Source: Saccharomonospora piscinae
GTDB lineage: Bacteria > Actinomycetota > Actinomycetes > Mycobacteriales > Pseudonocardiaceae
Direction of reading: 5' to 3'
Length of the DNA: 64,000 nt
Assembly (NCBI RefSeq): GCF_005862235.1
Contig: NZ_VCEK01000004.1
Location: 310,001 to 374,000, forward strand
Both the position numbers and the translations under genes were made by a program. Within the stretch, counting starts at the first letter, position 1. Each line of letters opens with the position of its first letter. Below are positions 1-8,990 of this stretch, one piece after another. The notes beneath the pieces are model-generated. The model ran no database searches. It worked only from the letters and a program-made list of their open reading frames with translations, and was not told the DNA's origin.

Positions 1-284
1 CCGTCGTCCTCGCCCGAGTAGTCGTCGGCCTTGGCATGCAGTGGAGCGACGGTGGCCTGCCAGCGCACGTTGGCGGGGTGATCACGCAGTGCGTCGCGCA
101 TGGCGTGGTAGTCGGCCACGTCGATGAGGTGGAACAGGTGCCTGCCGTCGCGCCAGATGCGCCAGTCACGAACGCCGTTGTCGGCGAGCGCCGCGGCGAC
201 GTCGGCGGGAATCGTCTCGTGGACGGCCTCGTAGTCGGCTTCCCTGCCGTGGTCGAGCACGGTGTGCAGAGCGATCTGGGGCAT
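1..284 (-). CDS. rhaM: L-rhamnose mutarotase (partial, 3' end outside window)
   Basis: The reverse strand reads MPQIALHTVLDHGREADYE and continues with DWRIWRDGRHLFHLIDV and a conserved tryptophan segment (ANVRWQATVAPL). This is the small ferredoxin-like alpha/beta fold of RhaM/YiiL mutarotases, which interconvert alpha and beta anomers of L-rhamnose. The ATG is at 284. About 94 codons are visible and the family is about 105 residues, so only the C-terminal tip is missing. It lies 24 nt downstream of the SARP regulator in the same direction; whether they are co-transcribed is unclear. The rest of a rhamnose catabolic cluster would lie to the left of the window. Confidence 0.85.
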   Translation of the reverse strand, partial: MPQIALHTVLDHGREADYEAVHETIPADVAAALADNGVRDWRIWRDGRHLFHLIDVADYHAMRDALRDHPANVRWQATVAPLHAKADDYSGEDD

Positions 285-308
285 CGCGGCTCCCTTCGGG
301 TTCAGCCG

Positions 309-3251
309 TCACGATACATCCGATCTTTCGTCCGGGGGAGGTTCGGTCCGCTCCCGGCCGTCCTGCCGGAGCGCGGCACGAGCGCGGATGACGGCCTGGC
401 GCGCTCGCGCCGTCCATGCGGGGTAGATCTCCCCGGACAGAGAGGTGGCGCACGCGACGAAGTGCCGTAGCGCCCTCGCAGGCTCGCCGTCGTGCAAGTA
501 CACCTCACCGAGGGCGTAGGCGGTCAGAGCCTCGCCGTAGCTGTCACCTGCCTGGCGGAACATCGCCAGGCAGGTGTCGAGCAGCCGAAGCCCCGCCTCG
601 CGGTCGCCGGTGGCGGTCCTGGCCTCGCCAAGCCTGCGCAGGGTGATGCGCTCGCCCTTGCGCCAGCCGAGTTCGCGGCTCAGCCGCAGGCTTTCCTCGT
701 AGTGCGCGAGCGAGTCGGCCGCACGACCGGACTCGAAGGTCGCGATACCGAGGACGCGCAGGAACGCGGCCCGGTGAGTCCCGCAGACCGCCTCGTTCAG
801 TGCGAGTGCCCGGCCGCACACGGCCACGGCCTCGTGGCGACGGCCCCGGTGCAGCAGACTTCCGGCCCGCACCAGCCAGACACGCAGCAGGCCGTGCACG
901 TCGCCGAGCGCGGTGAACACCGCCTCCGCCCGCACGGCGTGGCGGTCGGCGTCCTCCAGCGTCCCGGCCATGACCGCGCACGCAGCGAGACCGGTGAGCG
1001 CGTAGGCCGCGGTGTGGTCGTCGGCAGCGCGGTCGCCGCGGTGCCGCAGCCGGTGGAACTCCTGGCTCGCCTCCCTCACCCGGCCCCGGTCCACCTCGAC
1101 ATCGGCGCGGACGAGCCGCAGGCGCGTCTCGATCTCGCGCGCACCGGTGGCCCTCGCGTGCGAGGCCACGGTGTCCAGGACCCGCACGGCGTCGTCGTGA
1201 CAGGCCGCGTTGATCAGGTAGGGCGTCAGATCGCATGCGAGCGAGGCCGCCGCGGTCAACTCGTCCGCCGTGTCGATCAGGGAGAGCAGCGTGGCCCGTT
1301 CCGCGTCGAGCCAGGCCCGCGCCTCGGGACTCGGTTCCACCCGGTCGGGGCTGCCCGGAGGCGGCGGCGCGAAACACAGCGGGAACTGACGGGACGCGGT
1401 GACCACGTGTGTGCGTGCCTGGGCTACCAGCCGGCGCACGGCCTCGGCCTCGCCTGCCCGGTCCCGCCCGGCCGCGCGCTCCTGGGCGAAGGAACGGAGC
1501 AGGCCGTGCGTGCGGTAGCGCAGCCGGCCCGCGGCGTCGCGTTCGTGAGCGGTCAGAAAGCCCGCGCCGGTCAGCGTTTCCAGCACCCGCTCGGTGCGGG
1601 CCGAGGCCGGGGGTTCGCCGAGCAGGGCCGCGAAGGCCCACGGGGCGAGCGAGTCCGCGCCCGTCCGGCCGGCCAGCCGGAAGATCAGCCGGGCGTCGCC
1701 GGGCAGGGTGGCGTAGGCGGCCTCGAACGTGGCCCGGACGTCGAGCGAGCCCGCGCGCAGTTCGTCGAGGCGCGACCGGGCGTCGCGCAACCGCTCGGCC
1801 AGCGCGGACACGGGCCACGCGGGCCGTGCCGTGAGCCGGGCCGCGGCCACCCGGATCGCGAGCGGGAGGTGACCGCAGGCCGCCAGCAGAGCTTCGGTGG
1901 CCTCGGGGTCCTCCGCCACCCGGTCCCGGCCGATCAGCCGCGCCAGCAGCGCGGTGGCCTCGGCCGCTCCGGGCGCGGCCACGGTGATCGGCGTGGTCCC
2001 CGGCAACGCGACCAGCGGATGACGCGAGGTCACCAGCACACCGGTGGCGGACGTGCCCGGCAGCAACGGCTCGACCTGCGCGTCGTCGGCCGCGTCGTCG
2101 AGCACCACCAGAATGCGCCGGTCCGCCATCCGCGCGCGGTACAGCGCCGCGCGCTCGGCCGTCGACGGCGGCACGACGGCTCCGTCCACCCCGAGCAGCC
2201 GCAGCAGCTCGCCGAGTAAGTCACCCGGGTGCCGTGGCTTGTGGTCCCCGTCGTGGAGGCGCACGAACAGCTGCCCCTCCGGATACGCCGCTCTGACCCG
2301 GTGGGCCGCGTGGACGGCGATCGTGGTTTTCCCGACGCCGGGCGGCCCGCTCAGGACCACGATGGGCGGAGCTGCTCCGTTGGAGTTCAAAGCCAGGTCG
2401 ACGGCGGCCAGTTCCGGGGCGCGCCCCACGAAGTCGGCGATGTCGGGCGGCAGCTGGCAGCCCGGCGCGGCCGCCTTCGGCATGCCCGTGAGGGCGAGCT
2501 GCGGCGGGTCCGGGGGATGCGGTGGCGAGTCCGGCGGCTCGTCGTGCAGCACGGCCAGGTGCAGGTCCCGGAGCTCGGGACCGGGTTCGACCCCCAGTTC
2601 GGCGACGAGTACGGTCCGGGCCCGGTGGAAGGCACGCAGCGCCTCCGCCCGCCGTCCCGCCCGGTGCAGTGCGGTGATCAGTTGCCGCCACAGTTGTTCC
2701 CGCAGCGGGTCGGCCTCCACGGAGGCGGACACCTCCGTGATGACGTCCGTGAGCAGCCCCAGCCGTAGCCGCACGTCGATCCAGTCGGTGCGCGCGTTGC
2801 GGGCCCGCTCCGCCAACTCGGCGATGCGGGTGTGGGCGGGCAGAGCCAGCGGCACGTTCTCCGCCGGTCTGCCGCGCCAGAGGGCGAAAGCCCGCTCGAA
2901 GGCGACGTGCGCACGATCCGCCGCGCCCGCGTCGGCCGCACGCCTGCCCGCGCGGATCGCGTCCTCGAACTCGACGAGGTCGAGCCGGTGTCCGTCGAGG
3001 CCGAGCCGATAGGCGTCACCGTCGTGGTCAACGCCGATGCGGGACCGCCGGAGCTGCGACACGTACGTCTGCACGTTGGCCACCGCGGACTTCGGCGGCT
3101 CGTCCCACAGCCAGGACACGAGCTTGTCGCGCGTGACAGCGGCACCGGGATGGAGCAGCAGGGTCGCGACGACGGCCGACCGCTTGCCCCGGAGCGGCAC
3201 CGGTGTGCCGTCGCAGTACGCGGTGAGGGGGCCGAGGATCGCGTACTCCAT
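309..3251 (-). CDS. AfsR/SARP-family transcriptional regulator with NB-ARC and TPR domains
   Basis: A 980-residue protein with the AfsR layout. Residues 1-95 form an OmpR-type winged helix, 100-245 the bacterial transcriptional activation (BTAD) domain ending in AELGVEPGPELRDL, 270-560 an NB-ARC/STAND ATPase with Walker A GPPGVGKTT at about 302-310 and a Walker B-like ILVVLDDA, and the remainder is alpha-helical TPR-like repeats. SARPs bind direct repeats near the -35 region and usually activate secondary metabolism or morphological genes; the ATPase gates DNA binding. The start is ATG at 3251 with GAAGAGG just upstream. No biosynthetic cluster adjoins it here, so its target is unknown. Length is close to AfsR (about 990 residues). 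Confidence 0.9.
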   Translation of the reverse strand: MEYAILGPLTAYCDGTPVPLRGKRSAVVATLLLHPGAAVTRDKLVSWLWDEPPKSAVANVQTYVSQLRRSRIGVDHDGDAYRLGLDGHRLDLVEFEDAIRAGRRAADAGAADRAHVAFERAFALWRGRPAENVPLALPAHTRIAELAERARNARTDWIDVRLRLGLLTDVITEVSASVEADPLREQLWRQLITALHRAGRRAEALRAFHRARTVLVAELGVEPGPELRDLHLAVLHDEPPDSPPHPPDPPQLALTGMPKAAAPGCQLPPDIADFVGRAPELAAVDLALNSNGAAPPIVVLSGPPGVGKTTIAVHAAHRVRAAYPEGQLFVRLHDGDHKPRHPGDLLGELLRLLGVDGAVVPPSTAERAALYRARMADRRILVVLDDAADDAQVEPLLPGTSATGVLVTSRHPLVALPGTTPITVAAPGAAEATALLARLIGRDRVAEDPEATEALLAACGHLPLAIRVAAARLTARPAWPVSALAERLRDARSRLDELRAGSLDVRATFEAAYATLPGDARLIFRLAGRTGADSLAPWAFAALLGEPPASARTERVLETLTGAGFLTAHERDAAGRLRYRTHGLLRSFAQERAAGRDRAGEAEAVRRLVAQARTHVVTASRQFPLCFAPPPPGSPDRVEPSPEARAWLDAERATLLSLIDTADELTAAASLACDLTPYLINAACHDDAVRVLDTVASHARATGAREIETRLRLVRADVEVDRGRVREASQEFHRLRHRGDRAADDHTAAYALTGLAACAVMAGTLEDADRHAVRAEAVFTALGDVHGLLRVWLVRAGSLLHRGRRHEAVAVCGRALALNEAVCGTHRAAFLRVLGIATFESGRAADSLAHYEESLRLSRELGWRKGERITLRRLGEARTATGDREAGLRLLDTCLAMFRQAGDSYGEALTAYALGEVYLHDGEPARALRHFVACATSLSGEIYPAWTARARQAVIRARAALRQDGRERTEPPPDERSDVS

Positions 3252-3344
3252 CCAACCTCTTCCGGCTACCGCTGACGGGGTGACTGGGGTTGATTGTCGT
3301 CCACGTCGCCGCGTGCCGGTGCGCGCCCTCGCCGAGCCGGAGAC

Positions 3345-4106
3345 TCAGGCCGTCAAGATCACGGGGCCGTCCTCGGTGACGGCGACGGTGTGCTCGGAGT
3401 GCGCGGTGGGTGAGCCGTCGGCGGAGCGCAGCGTCCAGCCGTCGGGGTCGGTGACGATCCGGGCGGACCCGGCCGTGAACCACGGTTCGAGCGCCAGCGT
3501 CGTGCCCGGCCGCAGCGGCAGGCCCCGCCCCCGCCGTCCCACGTTGGGCACGTGCGGGTCCTCGTGCATCGTGCGTCCCAGGCCGTGCCCGCCGAACTCG
3601 GTGTTCACCTCGTAGCCGTGGTAGTCGGCCACCGCCCCGATGGCGGCCGAGACGTCGCCGAGCCGGTTACCCGGCCGCATGGCCGCGACGGCGGCGGCCA
3701 GCGCCTCCTCCGTGGCGCGCACCAGCCGGAGATCGGCCTCGCGCGGGGTTCCCACGACGACGGTCACGGCGGCGTCGGCCACCCAGCCGTCGATGCTCAC
3801 GGCGAGATCCATGCTCAGCACGTCGCCGTCGCGCAGGAGGTAGTCGTGCGGCAGACCGTGGAGCACGGCGTCGTTGACCGACAGGCAGACGGTGTTGCGG
3901 AACGGTCCCCGGCCGAAGGAGGGGGCGTAGTCCCAGTAGCACGAGTCGGCTCCGCGCTCGCGGAGGCGGGTGCGGGTGTGGTGTTCGAGGTCGAGCAGGT
4001 TGACGCCCACCTCGGCCTTCGTGCGCAGGTCGGCCAGGACGTCGGCGACGAACGCGCCGGTGACACGCATGCGGTCCAGCTCGGCGGGCGACTTCAACTC
4101 GATCAT
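3345..4106 (-). CDS. map: Type I methionine aminopeptidase, XRE-paired copy
   Basis: A 253-residue MetAP (M24A) that removes the N-terminal methionine of new proteins. All metal and catalytic residues can be placed: H83 (HGLP), D100 and D111 (SMDLAVSIDGWVADAAV), H174 (GGHGLGR), H181, E207 (ALEPWF) and E238 (SEHTVAVTEDG). A longer frame opens upstream, but ATG 4106 is preferred: it matches the family's N-terminus (MIELKSPAELDRMR) and has GGAG about 7 nt upstream. The longer start would run through the operator palindromes. It is divergent from a small XRE regulator. Actinobacteria usually have another map copy in the ribosomal region, so this is probably an accessory, regulated paralogue (inference). 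Confidence 0.92.
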   Translation of the reverse strand: MIELKSPAELDRMRVTGAFVADVLADLRTKAEVGVNLLDLEHHTRTRLRERGADSCYWDYAPSFGRGPFRNTVCLSVNDAVLHGLPHDYLLRDGDVLSMDLAVSIDGWVADAAVTVVVGTPREADLRLVRATEEALAAAVAAMRPGNRLGDVSAAIGAVADYHGYEVNTEFGGHGLGRTMHEDPHVPNVGRRGRGLPLRPGTTLALEPWFTAGSARIVTDPDGWTLRSADGSPTAHSEHTVAVTEDGPVILTA

Positions 4107-4120
4107 GCCAGCTCCAGGGG

Positions 4121-4170
4121 TAGGTATAATAATACCAACCACTATAGCACTTGTCGGTATTGTTATACCC
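4121..4170. promoter_or_regulatory. Divergent map/XRE promoter region with two inverted operator-like palindromes
   Basis: Two near-palindromes, GGTATAATAATACC (4123-4136) and GGTATTGTTATACC (4156-4169), are inverted copies of one site: read in the same orientation they share GGTATAAYAATACC and flanking bases. Their starts are 33 bp apart, about three helical turns, so they face the same side of the DNA. For map on the minus strand, a CCGACA -35, a 17-nt spacer and a TATTAT -10 inside the left palindrome can be read. For the XRE gene, TTGTCG, 18 nt and TAGGCT fit a promoter starting at its ATG (4187, leaderless). The likely ligand protein is the XRE product, acting on both genes. Confidence 0.7.
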
Positions 4171-4186
4171 ATCCTAGGCTGGTGGG

Positions 4187-4453
4187 ATGGTGCGTCTTCC
4201 GCTCACGGCTGAGCAGATCCAGTCCGGAACCCGGCTCGGGGCCGCGGTGCGTGAGCTGCGGGCGGGCCGTGGTCTTGACGACGTCGCACGCGCGGCGGGT
4301 ATTTCTCCGGAGACGCTGCGCAAGATCGAGACCGGCAGGTTGCCGAGTCCGGCCTTCGGCACGGTCGTGGGTCTCGCGGACGCGCTCGGGGTGCCGATCG
4401 GGCACCTTGCCGACGTCTGGCGCGGTGACCCGGCGCTGGATGCGGCGTCCTGA
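4187..4453 (+). CDS. Small XRE-family helix-turn-helix regulator
   Basis: An 88-residue protein consisting almost entirely of a Cro/C1-type HTH: LGAAVRELRAGRGLDD, then VARAAGISPETLRKIETGR as recognition region, then a short helical tail. There is no ligand or dimerisation domain. No clear Shine-Dalgarno precedes ATG 4187; a TAGGCT hexamer ends 6 nt upstream, so a leaderless transcript is likely. It is divergent from map and sits beside the paired palindromes, so autoregulation plus control of map is the simplest reading. Confidence 0.85.
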   Translation: MVRLPLTAEQIQSGTRLGAAVRELRAGRGLDDVARAAGISPETLRKIETGRLPSPAFGTVVGLADALGVPIGHLADVWRGDPALDAAS

Positions 4454-4470
4454 CGGACCGGCTTGACGCA

Positions 4471-4517
4471 GCGAAGGCCACCTTCGCCGCACCTCACGCA
4501 GTGAAGGTGGCCTTCAC
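4471..4517. repeat. Dispersed hairpin repeat, copy 1 (GAAGGCCACCTTC family)
   Basis: Perfect 13-bp inverted repeat, GAAGGCCACCTTC (4473-4485) and GAAGGTGGCCTTC (4503-4515). Each arm is itself nearly self-complementary (GCGAAGG/CCTTCGC and GTGAAGG/CCTTCAC), so it can fold as one long hairpin or two short ones. It lies between the 3' ends of the convergent XRE and LacI genes and could serve as a two-way terminator. A second copy with the same loop core (ACGCAGT) is at 51577-51631. Confidence 0.8.
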
Positions 4518-4538
4518 GGCACTCCGGGCCCCGGCACC

Positions 4539-5570
4539 TCAGCTTGGGCAGGCGGCCGTGGAGCCCCGCACCACCAGTTCCGGCTGGAAGAGGTACTCCT
4601 CGGTGGGCACCTCCGCGCCCGCGACCTCGTCGAGCAGCGTGCGCACCGCCGCCGTCACCATCGCGCTCACCTTCTGCTGGATGGTGGTCAGCGGCGGGTC
4701 GGTGAACGCGATCAGCGGCGAGTCGTCGTAGCCGACCACGGAGAAGTCCCTCGGCACTTCCAGACCACGGCGTCGTGCCGCCCGGATCGCGCCGAGCGCC
4801 ATGAGGTCGCTGCCGCACACCACCGCCGTGCAGCCCTGTTCCATCAGCGCCCACGCGGCGGAGTGCCCGCCCTCCACCGAGAACAGCGAGTGCACGATCA
4901 GCGAGTCGGCCTCCGCCTCGCCGCCGAGTACGGGCACCATCTTCCGCCGGAACTGCTCGGTCTTGCGCTGCGCGGGCACGAACCGGTTCGGCCCGACCGC
5001 GAGCCCGATGCGTTCGTGACCGAGTTCCCGCAGGTGCGTGATGGCGAGATCGACCGCCGCGCCGTCGTCGTCGGAGAAGAACGGCGCGTTCACCTCCGGC
5101 GCGTAGCCGTTGACGAACACCACCGGCACGCCCTCGTCGATCAGCCGCCGGTAGCGGTCGTGGTCGGCGGTGGTGTCGGCGTGCAGTCCCGACACGAACA
5201 CGATGCCGGACACGCCGCGCGCGGTGAGCGTCTCGATGAACTCGTCCTCGGTGGCCCCACCGGGAGCCTGCGTACACAACACGGAGCGGTACCCGCGCAG
5301 CACCAGCGTGCGGTCGATCACCTGCGCGAACGCGGGGAAGATCGGGTTGTCCAGCTCGGGGATGATGAGGCCGATGAGACCCGCGCTGCGCTGGCGCGAC
5401 CGCGGGGGCCGCTCGTACCCGAGCCGGTCCATCGCGGCGTGGACCGACTGCCGGGTGGTCGCGGCGACCCCCGGCCTGCCGTTGAGCACGCGGCTCACGG
5501 TCGCTTCGCTGACCTTCGCCAGCTCGGCGATGTCCGCGAGCCGGACGCCGTCGAGGGCGTGTCTAACCAT
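4539..5570 (-). CDS. malR: LacI-family regulator of the maltose/maltodextrin operon (MalR-like)
   Basis: A 343-residue LacI/GalR protein. The N-terminal HTH (VRLADIAELAKVSEATVSRV, then LNGRPGV) is followed by a hinge with a leucine-type contact and a periplasmic-binding-like sensor domain (GLIGLIIPELDNPIFPAFAQ). It is the last gene of the malE-malF-malG-glucosidase unit and its start overlaps the glucosidase stop by 8 nt, implying translational coupling. By analogy with streptomycete MalR it would repress the operon until maltose or maltodextrin is present. The CTTGC repeats upstream of malE are its likely operators (inference). Confidence 0.85.
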   Translation of the reverse strand: MVRHALDGVRLADIAELAKVSEATVSRVLNGRPGVAATTRQSVHAAMDRLGYERPPRSRQRSAGLIGLIIPELDNPIFPAFAQVIDRTLVLRGYRSVLCTQAPGGATEDEFIETLTARGVSGIVFVSGLHADTTADHDRYRRLIDEGVPVVFVNGYAPEVNAPFFSDDDGAAVDLAITHLRELGHERIGLAVGPNRFVPAQRKTEQFRRKMVPVLGGEAEADSLIVHSLFSVEGGHSAAWALMEQGCTAVVCGSDLMALGAIRAARRRGLEVPRDFSVVGYDDSPLIAFTDPPLTTIQQKVSAMVTAAVRTLLDEVAGAEVPTEEYLFQPELVVRGSTAACPS

Positions 5571-7131
5571 CCACGTCTCCGCTCCACCACACAGCGCTCT
5601 CGGCGGGCAGCGTCACCGTGTCGGCGCCGAGGCCGAGTTCCGAGTCCGGGCAACTCGCCAGGCGCACCGTTCCCGGCCGGGGCATCGTCACCGGCGACGA
5701 CGTGAAGTTCACCGTGCAGGTGAACGACTCGCCCCGGCGGAACGCGAGGACGCCATCGGGTGCCTCGTCCCAGGTGATGCCTTCCGAGGGAAGCGCACGT
5801 CGCTGCCGCAGTGCCTCACGGTACAGCGACAGGGTGGACTCGGGGTCGTCGTGCTGCGCCTCGGCGGTGAGCGCGGCCCAGTCGGCGGGCTGCGGCAGCC
5901 AGGAGGACCCGCCGAACCCGAACGGCGGCTCGCTGCCCGACCACGGCAGCGGCACCCGGCAGCCGTCGCGTCCCCGGTCGGTGTGGCCGGAACGCTCCCA
6001 CACCGGGTCGGCCAGCACCTCGTCCGGCAGGTCGGTGACCTCGGGAAGCCCCAGTTCCTCACCCTGGTACACGTACGCCGAGCCGGGCAGGGCGAGTGTG
6101 AGCAGGGCGGCGGCCCGCGCGCGCCGCAGGCCCTGTTCGCCGCCGCCGTAGCGGGTGACGTGCCGGTGAACGTCGTGATTGGACAGCACCCACGTCGAGG
6201 GCGCAGCGAGCCCGGCCACCGCGTCGAGCGATTCGTCGATCACGCGCCGGAACACGGGAGCCGACCACTCCGCCTCGACGTAGTGGAAGTTGAACGCCTG
6301 GTGCAGCTCGTCCGGCCGGAGGTAGCGCGCGAGCCGCTCCGCCGTGGGCACCCACGCCTCCGCGACACCGATGCGTTCCCCCGGGTACGAGTCGAGGATC
6401 TTGCGCCACTCACGGTAGATCTCGTGGACGCCGTCCTGGTCGAAGTAGGGCAGCGACCGCGTGGTCAGCAGCGATGCCTGCTCGGTGCATTCCGCGTCGG
6501 GCAGCCCGTCGGCCTTCACCATGCCGTGCGCGACGTCGATGCGGAAACCGTCGACTCCCCGGTCGAGCCAGAAGCGCAGGATGTCGGCGAACTCGGCCCG
6601 CACCTCGGAGTTGCGCCAGTTGAGGTCGGGCTGGGCGGGGTCGAACAGGTGCAGGTACCACTGCCCGTCCGGCACCTGGGTCCACGCGGGTCCGCCGAAC
6701 ACCGACTCCCAGTCGTTGGGCGGCCCGCCGTCCCGCCCGTCGCGGAACAGGTAGCGGTCGCGCGCCGCCGAGCCCGGTGCCGCCGCCAGTGCCTCGGCGA
6801 ACCACGGATGCTGCGAGGAGGTGTGGTTGGGGACGACGTCCACGATCACCCGCAGGCCGCGTGCGTGGGCGTCGGCGATCAGCGCCTCCGCGTCGGCCAG
6901 GTCGCCGAACAACGGGTCCACGGCGCGGTAGTCGGCCACGTCGTAGCCGCCGTCGGCCATCGGGGAGGTGTAGAATGGGGTGAGCCACACCGCGTCCACA
7001 CCGAGGTCGGCCAGGTAGTCCAGTTTGGATCGCACACCCGGGAGATCGCCGATGCCGTCACCGTTCGCGTCGGCGAAACTGCGCACGTACACCTGGTAGA
7101 TGGTCGCGGTCCGCCACCACTCGTTGCTCAT
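5563..7131 (-). CDS. aglA: GH13 alpha-glucosidase
   Basis: A 522-residue glycoside hydrolase of family 13 that releases glucose from alpha-glucosidic ends of maltose or short maltodextrins. The four GH13 regions are visible: DVVPNH (98-103), GFRIDVAHG with nucleophile D199, AEAW with acid/base E258, and LSNHDV with transition-state aspartate D320. No signal peptide is present, so it acts in the cytoplasm on sugar imported by MalEFG. Start ATG 7131 has AAGGAAA upstream and lies 9 nt after malG. Confidence 0.92.
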   Translation of the reverse strand: MSNEWWRTATIYQVYVRSFADANGDGIGDLPGVRSKLDYLADLGVDAVWLTPFYTSPMADGGYDVADYRAVDPLFGDLADAEALIADAHARGLRVIVDVVPNHTSSQHPWFAEALAAAPGSAARDRYLFRDGRDGGPPNDWESVFGGPAWTQVPDGQWYLHLFDPAQPDLNWRNSEVRAEFADILRFWLDRGVDGFRIDVAHGMVKADGLPDAECTEQASLLTTRSLPYFDQDGVHEIYREWRKILDSYPGERIGVAEAWVPTAERLARYLRPDELHQAFNFHYVEAEWSAPVFRRVIDESLDAVAGLAAPSTWVLSNHDVHRHVTRYGGGEQGLRRARAAALLTLALPGSAYVYQGEELGLPEVTDLPDEVLADPVWERSGHTDRGRDGCRVPLPWSGSEPPFGFGGSSWLPQPADWAALTAEAQHDDPESTLSLYREALRQRRALPSEGITWDEAPDGVLAFRRGESFTCTVNFTSSPVTMPRPGTVRLASCPDSELGLGADTVTLPAESAVWWSGDVDG

Positions 7132-7140
7132 GATTTCCTT

Positions 7141-8001
7141 TCAGCTCTTGACGCCGCCCGCGGTGAGCCCCGCGACGAGATGACGCTGCACGAGGAAGAA
7201 CACGACGGCCGACGGCACCATGACCAGCACGGAACCGGCCGTGAGCAGCCCCCACTCGGCCTTGAAGTCACTGACGAACGTCGCCATGCCCACGGGCAGC
7301 GTGTAGTGGTCCTGACTCTGCATGAACACACCGGCGAAGGCCACCTCGCCCCAGGCGGTGACGAACGAGTAGAACACGGTGACCGCGATGCCGGGCTTGG
7401 CCAGCGGCACGATCAGCCGCCAGAACGTGCCGAACGGGCTGAGCCCGTCGACGCGGCCCGCCTCGTCGATCGAGACGGGGATGGTGTCGAAGTATCCCTT
7501 GAGCATCCAGGCGCAGTACGGCACGGCCACGGTGGAGCACGCCAGCACCAGCCCGCCGTACGAGTCGAGCAGGCCCAGCTCCGACAGCACGTTGTACAGC
7601 GGGACGATCAGCACCGCGGCGGGAAACATCTGGGTGATGAGAAACGACCACATCAGAGGCCGTTTGCCGGGAAAGCGCATCCGCGACGCCGCGTAGCCCG
7701 CCGTGGCCGCGATCACCACCGCGAACACGGTGGTGGCCGACGCGACGATGAGGGAGTTCGCGAACCACGTGAGGAACTCGGTGCTGCCGAGCACCTGGGA
7801 GTAGTTGTCCAGTCCGAGTGCGCCGACCTCGTCGGGCCGGGTCCAGGTGTTGCGGTCGGTCTTGAGCGAGGTGAGCGTGACCCACGCGACGGGGAAGACG
7901 GCCACCACGCTCGCCAGCACGAGGGTGGTGTGCAGCGCGGTGGACGAGAGGAGACTTCGCTGGCCCCGCTGGTTCCCGCGGCGGTGAACTGTGTCGGTCA
8001 T
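7141..8001 (-). CDS. malG: Maltose/maltodextrin ABC transporter permease MalG
   Basis: A 286-residue membrane protein with about six transmembrane segments and the permease EAA loop (IDEAGRVDGLSPFGTFWRLI) that docks the ATPase. It overlaps malF by 4 nt (ATGA). It forms the channel with MalF. No ATPase gene lies in the operon; in related actinobacteria a shared ATPase (MsiK) encoded elsewhere serves several sugar transporters, which is probably true here. Confidence 0.93.
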   Translation of the reverse strand: MTDTVHRRGNQRGQRSLLSSTALHTTLVLASVVAVFPVAWVTLTSLKTDRNTWTRPDEVGALGLDNYSQVLGSTEFLTWFANSLIVASATTVFAVVIAATAGYAASRMRFPGKRPLMWSFLITQMFPAAVLIVPLYNVLSELGLLDSYGGLVLACSTVAVPYCAWMLKGYFDTIPVSIDEAGRVDGLSPFGTFWRLIVPLAKPGIAVTVFYSFVTAWGEVAFAGVFMQSQDHYTLPVGMATFVSDFKAEWGLLTAGSVLVMVPSAVVFFLVQRHLVAGLTAGGVKS

Positions 8002-8990
8002 GAGAGCACCTCAGCGGACTGCCGTTCGAGCCAGCGCCGGTAGAGCACCGCGAACACGATGAGCATCGAGGCGATGATGGCGCCGTAGGTGGCGGCGCCC
8101 GCGTAGTCGCGAATGCCCTGGAACGCGCGTTCGTACGCCTCGGTGACGAGGATGTTCGTCGCCCCTCCGGGCCCGCCGCCGGTGAGCAGCGCGATCACGG
8201 GGAACTGGTTGAAGGTCCAGATCGTGCCCAGCAGGATCACCGTGCCCGACACGGGGCGCAGGCCCGGCAGGGTGACCGCACGGAACCGTTGCCACGGTGT
8301 CGCGCCGTCCATCTCGGCCGCCTCGTACAGCTCCCTCGGCACGGTCTGCAACCCGCCGAGCAGGGCCACCATCATGAACGGCACGCCCAGCCAGATGTTC
8401 ACCATCAGCACGGAGATCTTCGCGGCGAACGGCTCGCCGAGCCAGTTGACGCTGCCGAGGCCCAGTGCGTTCAGCACGGAGTTGAGCACACCGCCCTCGG
8501 TGTTGAGCACGAGCCGCCACGCGAACGCGGCGACGAACGGCGGTACGGCCCACGGCAGGATCAGCAGCATGCGGTACGCCGACCGGCCCCGCATGGCGCG
8601 GTTGAGCAGCATCGCGAGCCCGAGGCCGAGCGAGTAGTGCAGCAGCACGCACGTGACCGTCCACACCAAGGTCCACGCCAGACGCGGGTAGAACGCGCCC
8701 TCCGCGCCCGAGAGCACCTCGAAGTAGTTGTCCAGCCCGACGAACTCGTAGGTCGCCTCGATCTCGTTGACGCCGATGGTGCGGGCGCTGTTCATCTCGT
8801 TCGCGTTGGTGAGCGAGAGGTACACGCCCTGCGCCAGTGGGTAGAGGACGAGCACGACCAGCACGAGCATGACCGGGGCGATCATCGCCCACGCGTACCA
8901 GTGCTGTCCCGTGCGTTCCCGCAACCGCCCGCGGGGCGGCACCGGATCCGGTGCCACCCCGGCGGGGGGCCGTACCGCCGTGCTGGTCAT
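7998..8990 (-). CDS. malF: Maltose/maltodextrin ABC transporter permease MalF
   Basis: A 330-residue permease: cytoplasmic N-terminus (MTSTAVRPPAGV), first TM (WAMIAPVMLVLVVLVLYPLA), an extracytoplasmic loop, further TMs and an EAA loop (YEAAEMDGATPWQRFRAV). The frame is open far upstream, but ATG 8990 overlaps the malE stop as ATGA, the usual coupling pattern in this operon, and gives the family's normal N-terminus. Forms the pore with MalG. Confidence 0.93.
   Translation of the reverse strand: MTSTAVRPPAGVAPDPVPPRGRLRERTGQHWYAWAMIAPVMLVLVVLVLYPLAQGVYLSLTNANEMNSARTIGVNEIEATYEFVGLDNYFEVLSGAEGAFYPRLAWTLVWTVTCVLLHYSLGLGLAMLLNRAMRGRSAYRMLLILPWAVPPFVAAFAWRLVLNTEGGVLNSVLNALGLGSVNWLGEPFAAKISVLMVNIWLGVPFMMVALLGGLQTVPRELYEAAEMDGATPWQRFRAVTLPGLRPVSGTVILLGTIWTFNQFPVIALLTGGGPGGATNILVTEAYERAFQGIRDYAGAATYGAIIASMLIVFAVLYRRWLERQSAEVLS

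Noticed and set aside
309-3251. SARP as part of an antibiotic cluster
   Set aside because: Neighbours are sugar metabolism, MetAP and transport genes; no biosynthetic genes nearby.
5170-8043. 957-residue plus-strand open frame
   Set aside because: Antisense to LacI, GH13 and malG; high GC leaves the complement open. No domain, no RBS.
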